NCBI GenBank assembly: GCA_038502395.1
Contig: JARJIL010000009.1
Location: forward strand, 41,193,647 to 41,257,646
Direction of reading: 5' to 3'
Origin: Dittrichia graveolens
Lineage: Eukaryota > Streptophyta > Magnoliopsida > Asterales > Asteraceae
DNA length: 64,000 bases
Shown here: piece by piece, positions 54,960-64,000 of the stretch
Numbering within the stretch: the first letter of the stretch is position 1
Layout: each line of letters begins with the position of its first letter
Translations under genes and position numbers: made by a program
The notes under the pieces: model-generated
Told to the model about the DNA's origin: nothing
Database searches by the model: none
What the model saw: only the letters and a program-made list of their open reading frames with translations

Positions 54960-56985
54960 GTCAACAGTATTAAAAAGAGTTAATACTGTCGTTGATGGGT
55001 ATTTTGCCTTCACCAAGCCCCTTTCGCTCCAAAGCACCGGTAATGGTGCGTATGAATAATATGAATCTCGAATGGTATGTAATTTACATAAATAACAAGT
55101 CTTCTAAATGTTTCGAACTTGGGCCTACAATAATATTAGTGAACATAACCATCAAAAAAATTACAAAAAAACCAAATTTAGAATAAGGCGCCTTTATCAG
55201 ACCAAGACATAGCGTGTTAGTTTAAAAACAGATAGTAGTATAAGGGGTTAATACTGTCAAGCAAACTACACCAAGACCAGGAGTATTAAAAAGTATTTAT
55301 ACTACGAAACAGGTAGCATCAAAACAGTCAACAGTATTAAAAAGAGTTAATATTGTCATTGATGGGTATTCTGCCTTCACCAAGCCCCTTTCGCTCCTAA
55401 GCACCGGTTATGGTGCATATGAATAATATGAATCTCGATTGGTATGTTAAATTTTTGGTCCATGTATATTTTAACTATGTACATCTTCACCGAGACCAAA
55501 GATATGTACATCTTCACGGAGACCCAAATGTAATTTTCAGGAAATGTAACTTACTTAAATAACAAGTCTTCTAAATGTTTCGAACTTGGGCCTACAATAA
55601 TATTAGTGAACATAACCATCAAAAAAATTACAAAAATCCAAATTTAGAATAAGGCGCCTTTATCAGAGAAAGACGCCGCGTTTTAGTGTAAAAACAGACA
55701 TTATTATAAGGGGTTAATACTGTCAAGCAAACTGCACCAAGACCAACAGTATTAAAAAGTGTTAATACTGTCATTCATGGGTATTCTGCCTTCACCAAGC
55801 CCCTTTCGCTCCGAAGCACCGGTTATGGTGCATATGGATAATATGAATATCAATTGGTATGTCAAATTTTTGTTCGATGTATATCTTAACTATGCACATC
55901 TTAACGGAGACCAAAGATATGTGCATCTTCACGGAGACCCAAATATAATCTTCAGGAAATGTAATTTTCTTAAATAAAAAGTCTTCTAAATGTTTCGAAC
56001 TTGGGCCTACAATAATATTAGTGAATATAACCATCAAAAAAATTACAAAAAAACCAAATTTAGAATAAGGCGCCTTTATTAGAGAAAGACGCAGCGTTTT
56101 TGTGTAAAAACAGACAGTATTATAAGGTGTTAATACTGTCAAGCAAACTGCACCAAGACCAACAGTATTAAAAAGAGTTAATACTATCATTGATGGGTAT
56201 TCTACCTTCACCAAGCCCCTTTCGCTCCTAAGAACCGGTTATGGTGCATATGAATAATATGAATCTCGATTGGTATGTCAAACTTTTGGTCCATGTATAT
56301 CTTAACTATGTACATCTTCACGGAGACCAAAGATATGTACATCTTCATGGAGACCCAAATGTAATCTTCAAGAAATGTAATTTACTTAAATAACAAGTCT
56401 TCTAAATATTTCGAACTTGGGCCTACAATAATATTAGTGAACATAACCATCAAAAAAATTACAAAAAAAAAAATTTAGAATAAGGCGCCTTTATTAGAGA
56501 AAGACACAACGTTTTAGTGTAAAAACAGACAGTATTATAAGGGGTTAATACTGTCAAGCAAACTGCACCAAGACCAAGAGTATTAAAAAGAGTTAATACT
56601 ATCATTGATGGGTATTCTGCCTTCACCAAGCCCCTTTCGCTCCTAAGCACAAGTTATGGTGCATATGAATAATATGAATCTCGATTGGTATATCAATGTT
56701 TTGGTCCATGTATATCTTAATTGTGTACATCTTCACGGAGACCAAAGATATGTACATCTTCACGGAGACCCAAATGTAATCTTCGGGAAATGTAATTTAC
56801 TTAAATAACAAGTCTTCTAAATGTTTCTAACTTGGGACTACAATAATATTAGCAAACATGACCATCAAAAAAATTACAAAAAACCAAATTTAGAATAAGG
56901 TGCCTTTATCAGAGCAAGACGCATCGTTTTAGTTTAAAAAACCGAAAGCGTTTTAGTTAAATAACAAGTCTTCTAAATTATAGTA
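54960..56985. repeat. Array of five ~415-bp units with hairpins
   Basis: GGGTATTCTGCCTTCACC-type words start at 54997, 55364, 55779, 56195 and 56610 (spacings 367, 415, 416 and 415). The first unit lacks a ~48-bp piece. Each unit holds near palindromes such as ACAGTATTAAAAAGAGTTAA followed by TACTGT, and CAGTATTATAAGGGGTTAAT followed by ACTGTC. Internal GGAGACCAAAGATATGTACA and GGAGACCCAAATGTAATC are themselves partly duplicated. No coding sense. Confidence 0.9.
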
Positions 56986-57225
56986 ATATCCAAGAGCTGT
57001 TACAATACCACCAAACATAAACAAATCTACAAACTCCCACTTCTCAGTCTCATCAGCTCTGCCCCTTCCTACCTTGTCTCCTACAAGGGATAGGTAGTTT
57101 CTTTACAATCCAATTCTTTTTCTCTTCTTCTTCTTGCCCAGTATGGGTTGAATCATTTTATGCCTCTTCTCCACATCTTTTCGCAGAAACATGGACATTG
57201 CCCACGTGGATTTAGGGAAATAATC

Positions 57226-57775
57226 TTAAAGGGTACTAATATCACCTAGAGTCAACAAGTCAAGATCTACCAACTCCTCTAACGCATCGTATACTTTCGC
57301 CTCCAAATCCGGATCCAAAGAGGTTTCAGTTGGTTGCATGCTCTTTGTTGTTAGAGACGTTTGACGTAGAGAGTGTTCCGGAGTAAGTGGAACTACATCC
57401 GGAGGGAATAAATGGCCATAGTCTCTGAATATTTGGATAACTAGCGGCTTCAACATACTAAGACAGCCAGCCATAGCCTTGTATATACGTGTCGTATTAG
57501 AATCTTGCAAACCACAAAATGTATATGAAATCAAATTTGTCTAAAAACAAATGCAACACTTCACCAAAAAAAAAACAGTATCACCTTGAATGACTCGTAA
57601 TAACCTTGGATGTACTTGAGCAATTCTCTACAAGTGCTGCCCACAAAGCATTTTCACTAGGGCTTCCTAAGTTTTTGATCCTAGCACCCATTTAATAGAA
57701 GTGATAAAAGTTCTTCATAGAACTCTTTCGTAGAAGGGATTTCAACTCCATCAATCTACACATTACGAGAAAAAT
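57226..57775 (-). pseudogene. Unrecognised gene fragment
   Basis: Minus-strand exon at about 57541-57226, after a TTTTTAG acceptor, reads LISYTFCGLQDSNTTRIYKA, then FRDYGHLFPPDVVPLTPEHS, then an acidic Leu-rich end (DLEAKVYDALEELVDLDLLT) to a stop. Upstream, 57770-57590 gives DGVEIPSTKEFYEELLSLLL and LGSPSENALWAALVENCSS in different frames, so the upstream exons are broken. It looks like a host or transposon protein fragment. I do not recognise the family. Confidence 0.4.
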
Positions 57776-57782
57776 ATTATAT

Positions 57783-59275
57783 ATATAGAGGGAGGTTCAT
57801 GCGAAAAGTAAGTTATTTGCGAAAAGTGCGAGAAGCAATCTCAACCATCAGATCATTTAATCAAAGGCTAAGATCATATATGGTATTTTGGTAATTAAGT
57901 TATGTTGTTAAGAATGATTAAATTAAATCAAAAGGATAAAACATATATTTCTCCTTTAAATAATATTTACCCAAAATAATTCACCATTTAAAAACCTATC
58001 TTCTCTACCTATATTCACAGCCTCCTTTTAAAAACCTAATTCATATCTCCTTCTCTCTCACCATAAACGGCCCCTAACTCAACTCTCTCTCTCCCCCCAT
58101 GAACGACAACCCATCTATAGAGCCACCGTTGAGTCGGAGGAGGAGGGAAGTCACTCAACCAACGCCGTCCAGTGAGAACTAGCGTCGCCCCCGCCCAATG
58201 AGAACCAGCGTCGTGGTCATCTACAGAGTCACTCAACCGCCGCTGCCCTATGCCTATCTCCGCTAATCTAGATCTACCCGTCTCCATCAACCTTCTATCC
58301 GCCACCGAGCACCACGACTCTATCTACCTTCTTTACACCGGCGTTCTTTTTTTCTTCGTAAAAGCCGCCACCGCCGGTGACAAGCTAGATGCTGCTACCT
58401 TCTCCACCATCGCCGATCGACATAATACAGACGCTAGTGTATCTCCGCCCCTAGAGCACCAAATCACGTTAATTGATTTCTCTTTTTTGGGTTTCTTGAA
58501 GAAATCACCGTCAATACCTAACTACACCTATCTTCATGGGGTTTAGTGTCGATCATAACAATTAGTTTTCATAAGTGTTTTCTTCTTGTTGTTTTGGTTT
58601 TCAACAGTGTTGAAAGTCATTTTTATTTCTTATATCTTGCCTTACATTTATGATTACTAGTGTTTTTTGAATCGATGTTTAAAACTATTGGTGTTCTTCT
58701 TTTAATTATGATTATTATTTTTCGTTTCATGTTATTTATTTGTTCCGTGGTATTCTTTTTATTTGGTTGAGTTTTTAAAAATCAATAAATTTGTGTTTAA
58801 AATGCTAATTAGTGAGCAATCATGATATGTGGTGAGTAATTAGAGAAAATTAGATGTGTTTATTATTGAATATTGTAAAATTTATCATAAAACTCATATA
58901 TTATTGGAACTCATATATCATTGGTTGTTTTCAATATTGAATATTGTAAAATTTATCTTAAAATTAGTGTAGTTTTGACTGTGTTCATTATCGAACACAA
59001 ATAAAGATAAAAAAACTCTTAAAATATTTTGACCGTATTCACAGGTGAACTCAATAAAATTAATTATTTACTAGTGAATTATTTTTAGTTTATTTTGTTT
59101 TTGTAGTAAAGATTTAGGAAAGAGAAATATATTGGAGAGAGAAAAGTTTTCTTTACCATTATGTCCTTTTAGATTAAAAAAATTAAAAAATATACTTAAT
59201 CTAGACCACTAGATCAAATATAAATAAGTGACTTAGATTGATTCTCGCACTTTTCGCAAATAAGAAGCTTATATA
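57783..59275. mobile_element. Non-autonomous terminal-inverted-repeat element, ~1.5 kb
   Basis: Left end AGTTATTTGCGAAAAGTGCG (57811-57830) and onward pairs with the reverse complement of the right end (59235-59263, ATTGATTCTCGCACTTTTCG), about 28 of 31 matching. The interior has a CpG- and C-rich part (58040-58550) unlike the AT-rich rest, with open frames on both strands (58036-58305 minus, 58250-58546 plus). Such a GC island may be captured gene sequence, as in Pack-type elements, but I cannot identify a source. No transposase is seen. Confidence 0.6.
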
Positions 59276-59845
59276 TAAACATACATGGTATGTAGTATAA
59301 TATTTTGTTGGTTGTAAATTATGATGATGTAGATAAGCCACGTGTAATACACTCTGACATGGCATATTGATATAAATACGGGGTGTTACTTTATTATTAT
59401 TATTATTATTATTATACATAGTTAAAGATGAGATACAATTTTTTAAAACGAGATACATTATTTTTATACTAGATGCATTTACTTTTGAAATGAGAAACAA
59501 TTGTATTATCTACCAAGATGCATATGTTTTAAAGAGATTTTTGATTTTTTTAAACGAGATACATTGCATCTCATCTTAATCTCCATTATATAGACACACA
59601 TATATACACACACAACATAATCAATCTACCATAATTATCTTAAGAAGAAAGAACACCACACTAAATTAAAATTCATCCACCACAAGATATTTTCATTCTG
59701 AGTGAGATAATTAAGAAATATTTGATGTATTATTATTATTTTGCAAAAAAAAAACTAAAATGCATTGCTTGAAATGATTTTTCTTTTACGTACTTATGTC
59801 TCAAGGCCGGCCAAAGGCGAAGGGATGTTCACTTCACATGGTGCA
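59276..59845. other. AT-rich stretch with TTA microsatellite
   Basis: TTATTATTATTATTATTA run at 59391-59415, and repeated GAGATACAATTTTTTAAAAC-like words (59430-59570). No gene is seen. Confidence 0.6.
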
Positions 59846-60492
59846 TGTAAAGACCCCGAAAAATTTAGGGCCCAAAATTTATACAAATTATATTTAGAAA
59901 TCTAAAACATTTAGCCATTGTTTCTAGACTCTGGGCTGACTCAAATTTAGGGCCCAAAATTTATACAAATTATATTTAGAAATCTAAAATATTTAGAAAT
60001 TTATATCATTCGCTAAACACGATTTTTTATCCGGTGTGTAAATATGAATCTCACACTTTTCTCTCTTCTTCAACTCGTACTCACACACGTTTTTATCCGG
60101 AAAAAGGATCCAAGGGGCGAACTCATATATCGTCTTATGCTTCATGAGATATACCTTGTCGTCGATCTAAATCATTGTCAAGGTATTCTGTTTTTTGATA
60201 TTCGTAACTTGATATATATCTAAATTTCATAGCTAGGGTTTTTGATCTTCGTTATTCTCTCAACATTACTTCGATTAAGGTATCAGCACACATCCCTTCC
60301 TTCAATATCCCCTTTCTCATCGCATTTTGAGGTGATTATTGGCATACATCGTATAGTCTTACTGTATTCTAGATTGCTAGTGATTATTCATCCAAAGTTC
60401 TCGTAAACTATCATTCATATGCGTCATGATATAGTGAAGATCCGATTGTCTAATTTTCCAAATTTAACTACCTAGGTTTTAGAGTAAATAGC
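59846..60492 (+). mobile_element. Probable Gypsy LTR fragment, interrupted on the right
   Basis: Starts TGTAAAGACCCCGAAAAATT, a typical start for chromovirus LTRs, and carries an internal ~75-bp duplication (TTAGGGCCCAAAATTTATAC at 59867 and 59948). It is cut at 60492 by the next element. Strand is inferred from the position of the leader-like pyrimidine tract (60055-60085). Confidence 0.42.
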
Positions 60493-62563
60493 TGTAATGC
60501 CGGTCTTTTCATTTATCAGAGTATATTTTTTTTATTTAAAACAAGTGCGGAAGCGAATATTATATTCACATTATACAACTTATATAACTATAAGTTGTAA
60601 TATAAAAGTATTGTTTTACAAACTTTCCAAATGTTACCAACTAGTTCGACCATTACACTAACTATTACATAATATCGTCTTTACATTGTGTTCCCCAAAC
60701 TTAACATGACATCCCTGCAGGCACCCGTACTCACCTTTAGTCTATTTACCTGCATTAGGAATGAACATGAGAGGGTTAGCTATAAATAGCTAGTGAATAA
60801 CAATTAAATCAGGAGCAGTATATCAAGAGTATCATAACATATTTCATGAATCACATAACTTCATTCAAGTCTATCCTAACACATGGTGAAACACCGGTTG
60901 TCAGCAGGCATCACGTCTTGCAGGCTTATAAGCCCGGCTCAATGATCCTCACTGCGGAAACCGTTACTTCCTCCGCGCCGGTGGAGAAGCGGGTAGCGGT
61001 CCACCATTGCGTTATCGGGAACATATCCCATTTGGTATCAGTGGGAAACTGAGAGCCCCGAGTTAGTATTGAGGGTGGCGCTTTAGCTAGAACCAAGATT
61101 CGTGATCATCGAATCCCGCACCACAATCTCTACAAGGTAGTACCGGCACTCAAACAATGGCCTATTCTGGCCTCATCACAAACACAATGGCCTACTCTGG
61201 CCCTTACATATCAAGAGTGACCTAAACATGCCTTTTCATATTTCAATAATGACCTACAAGGTCTTTTACATGCATACATATCATTTGTATCACACAATTG
61301 GTTTATAAAACCTCTAAACATGTATATCTACACTTTCATAGTTTATATCATACAAAAACATAATTGTAATACTATTAATATCATGCTCGAGTTAACTGTT
61401 ACTCACCTGTTGAGCTATAACAGGTCAACACTAAGTCACGGATGATTCTTGATCAACTGGTACACCTAAACAAATCAATACATATCATTTAATACTTAAA
61501 ATAGAATCTACCAGAAGCAGGGTACGGCCGTACCTTGCCAAGGCACGCCCGGACTTGGGCAAGCACGCCCCGTACCTGATACTCAGGTACGCCCCGTGAC
61601 TGGAAACACCCCCCGGACCTTCTAGGGTTAGGCACGCCCGTGCCTCCCCGGGTACGCCCAAGGTCACGGTCTGTTCTTGAGAGGCACGCCCGTGCCTTTC
61701 CATTTGCAGCAGCAGGTTCGACCAGAACCTGTTGTTTCCCAGCCAAAATAAACCAAAACACTACCAAATCGTTTTCCAGTTAATTTCTACCTTTCACATA
61801 TGAAATAACATATCAAATACAAGCTAAAGGCACCATTTTTACATCATATAACATCAAAATCAGACCTTACAGCCAATTTCTCCATTTTGAGTCATTTGGA
61901 CTTTAATTCACAAAACTAATCAAAATCAAGTCTTTAATTAACAAAATCAACTTCTATGAACTCAGAATCAACTTAAGAATCAATTGGTAACATCAATTTC
62001 ATTTATTGGCTTCATTTGGTGATTTTCACCCAAAAACCCAAAACTTTGAAAACATCAAGAATTGATGAATCACTTACAAGAAAGATTGCAGATGATTACA
62101 AGATGATTATGGGCAGATTTGAATCTGAATTACAGCACTTGAATTACAGATTCTTGAAGCTTGGATTGATCTTTCACTTGTTCTCTTCTTGAATTCTCTA
62201 ACACACAAGAACACAAAAGAGAAACGAGTTCTGTGTGTGTGTGTGTAACGTGAGTAAGGGAAAAGGGCAGCCTACCTGTGGATTAATACTATCCACAAGT
62301 GGGTATTTTGTTCCCCTTTTCAACTTACAACTTAACGCACATATACCTGTTTTAACTAACGGGATATTTTTGGAAACCTCGTTCTAAACCATTTGATATT
62401 CTTTTATTCTTTTATATTTTTACTAATATTTTATCTTTACTCATTTAATAACTAATTTAGTTATTTTTCTTTAATATCTTTAAATATATATTTTATTCAA
62501 TTTATCTAATTTATTATACGTACCACGTCAGCATGCGTCTAGGCCCTTTCTGAGGATGTTACA
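60493..62563 (-). repeat. Gypsy element 2 left (3-prime) LTR
   Basis: 2,071 bp, TGTAATGCCGG to GAGGATGTTACA. A GC-rich part (61514-61700) holds palindromic GGTACGGCCGTACC and GGCACGCCCG words. It is followed by the polypurine tract (62564-62579; minus TTAAGGAGGGTAGATT). Confidence 0.85.
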
Positions 62564-62575
62564 AATCTACCCTCC

Positions 62576-63133
62576 TTAAGAAGATTCCGTCCTCGGAATC
62601 TGCTCAGCAGTGAACAAATGCGGGTAGCGTGCTTTCATCTCATCCTCGGACTCCCATGTCAAGTTAGGACCCAGATTGTGCTTCCATTTGACGAGCACTA
62701 ACTTGATCATCTTTTTACGCAGCTTCTTGATTTTGGATTCTAAAATCTCAACAGGTTTCTCCATAAGACTGTTAGCTGAATCAACTTTCAACTCTTGCAG
62801 AGGTAGGATCTGATCATCATCAACCTTGTACTTCCTCAGATAGCACACATTGAATGTGTTATGAATACCAGATAGCTCTGGAGGAAGTTCAAGTGATACC
62901 ATCTGTTCATTGACCCGTTGTAGAATTTTAAATGGAGCAATATATCCAGGGCTTAGCTTACCCTTTCGACCAAATCGAATCAACCCATTCCAAGGTGAAA
63001 CCTTCAAGAATACCCGGTCACCCACTTCAAAAGTAATGGGCCGCCGTTTTGGATCCGCGTACATCTTCTGCCTGTCTCGTGCAGCTTTCAGATTCTCACG
63101 TGCCATCTTGACTTTATCAGCTGTCATCTGCAC
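62576..63133 (-). pseudogene. Gypsy element 2 integrase C-terminus and chromodomain
   Basis: 185 codons. Residues about 25-90 are the GPY-type C-terminal region of integrase (RPITFEVGDRVFLKVSPWNG, KGKLSPGYIAPFKIL). Residues about 110-185 are the chromodomain (LMEKPVEILESKIKKLRKKM, LVKWKHNLGPNLTWESEDEM, then the stop). Unlike in the element at 47429-54253, the chromodomain here is complete, and such domains guide integration to modified histones. A TGA in the upstream RTPT-stop-WLEPGEK reading (near 63175) separates it from the core. Confidence 0.85.
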
Positions 63134-63228
63134 AATGTCAGGACCTGCGTATTGCTTTTCGCCAGGTTCTAACCATCATGTAGGTGTACGACATAGCCTA
63201 CCGTATAGCATCTCATATGGTGGCATGC

Positions 63229-63660
63229 CTATACTCGAATGATATAGACAAATTCAATCAAGGGTAGATGTGAATCCCAAGAACCACCAAATTCCAAAAT
63301 ACAAGCTCTTAGCATATCTTCAAGAGTTTGAATAGTCCTTTCGGACTGTCCGTCTGTCTGGGGGTGGTATGCTGTGCTAAGATTCACACGTGTACCAAAT
63401 TCACGTTGAAGACTATGCCAAAAGTTTGATGTGAACCGTGAATCACGATCAGAAACAATAGATAGAGGTATGCCATGTCGTGACACCACCTCATTGATAT
63501 ACAATTGAGCCAAACGATTCATAGGTGCACACTCATTAGTTGCAAGAAAATGAGTACTCTTCATGAGGTGATCAACCACAACCCAAATCATATCATGCCC
63601 CTTTACAGTTCGGGGTAGCTTAGTGACAAAGTCCATGGTAATATGATCCCATTTCCACAC
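63229..63660 (-). pseudogene. Gypsy element 2 integrase core
   Basis: 143 codons with the full DDE set: DHITMDFVTKLPRT, SIVSDRDSRFTSNFW and STAYHPQTDGQSERT. It ends in a frameshift at about 63240: LPLIEFVY is followed by loss of the usual NNS before YHSSIGMPPYEMLYG, which is in another frame. Confidence 0.87.
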
Positions 63661-63726
63661 CGGGATGTCTAGTTGTTGTAGACAACCATAGGGCTTTTGG
63701 TGTTCAGTTTTGACTTGTGCGCAGAC

Positions 63727-64000
63727 TTAGCATTTTTCTAATGAAGCTATGTCACGCTTCAATGTAGGCCACCAGTACAAAGATTTCAAGTCTTGATACA
63801 TTTTCGTGCTTTCGGGATGAATAGACAATCTAGATTTGTGTGCCTCATGTAAGATGGTCTCCCGATTCCTATCAAGATTCGGTACCCAGATTCGGGATTG
63901 AAATATCTTCAAACCCCGACTATCTTCTCCCAATTGCTTTGATATTTTAACCATTGTCTCAGCTTTCAAGTTGTTTTCTTGCAAAGCCTCTTGTTGTGCT
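63727..64000 (-). pseudogene. Gypsy element 2 integrase zinc domain (runs past the window)
   Basis: Reads SRIWVPNLDRNRETILHEAH, SIHPESTKMYQDLKSLYWWP, then RDIASLEKC and a stop (TAA at 63727-63729) where another residue is expected before the next Cys (VCAQVK). Zinc-domain His and Cys are otherwise present. Upstream pol continues beyond 64000. Confidence 0.82.

Larger units (their letters stand above)
60493..64000 (-). mobile_element. Chromodomain Gypsy element 2, cut by the window end
   Basis: Left (3-prime) LTR, polypurine tract, chromodomain and integrase on the minus strand. The rest of pol, gag and the 5-prime LTR lie beyond 64000. Related to but distinct from the element at 47429-54253. 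Several stops and one deletion in pol indicate it is defective. Confidence 0.88.

Noticed and set aside
55792..56214. 140-codon minus-strand frame with a relative at 56459-56650
   Set aside because: Both are translations of the ~415-bp repeat unit. The frame is closed in other units.

Overview
The window is plant nuclear DNA, almost certainly from a member of the Asteraceae. Four things point there: plant-type Copia and chromodomain Gypsy retrotransposons, a Sirevirus with the extra 3-prime ORF common in composite genomes, 25S rRNA sequence, and ribosomal spacer promoters whose TATATAGGGGG core sits in the context I remember for the Asteraceae external transcribed spacer (ETS). I see no clearly intact host gene, no tRNA and no CRISPR. 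The window is dominated by satellites, rearranged ribosomal DNA and nested transposons.

Positions 1-9937 are an AT-rich satellite (core words such as GAAGGGTTTCAAGTTAATAT and TTTGAGGTTTCCTAATCAA). Two copies of a 571-bp single-copy-like block and five internal fragments of 25S rRNA (all minus strand) are embedded in it. The fragments are amplified with the satellite as a 2,574-bp higher-order repeat. Positions 9938-16936 are a rearranged ribosomal intergenic spacer, also minus strand. It holds ETS-like ~320-bp repeats, five copies of a Pol I-type promoter, ~163-bp repeats and 41-bp repeats, plus a solo Copia LTR with a perfect target duplication. No 18S, 5.8S or ITS is visible.

Positions 16937-32840 hold two copies, in inverted orientation, of a small unrecognised gene for a ~103-residue membrane protein. 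The left copy is split by a 10.9-kb Sirevirus (17297-28238). The right copy has a nonsense codon. Between them are a lone minus-strand LTR with a primer binding site and several short tandem duplications. Positions 34927-35790 are a sixth 25S fragment with its satellite, far from the main array.

Positions 35791-46246 appear to be a DNA transposon-like region with AACCCCTAC-type subterminal repeats. It is split by a 7.9-kb Copia element (36039-43929, target duplication GTAAC) and followed by a multi-exon unrecognised minus-strand gene carrying a Gypsy gag remnant in an intron. Positions 47429-54253 are an internally deleted chromodomain Gypsy element: gag is fused to the end of RNase H, the integrase lacks its catalytic Glu segment, and filler DNA matching the sequence just outside its right LTR lies inside it. 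Positions 54960-56985 are an array of ~415-bp units with hairpins. Positions 57783-59275 are a non-autonomous terminal-inverted-repeat element. Positions 60493-64000 are a second chromodomain Gypsy element, cut by the window end, inserted in another probable LTR.

All large elements with readable coding are on the minus strand and carry stops or frameshifts, as expected for silenced heterochromatin. The most unusual part is the composite of 25S fragments, satellite and promoter-bearing spacer, in which every ribosomal piece has the same polarity.
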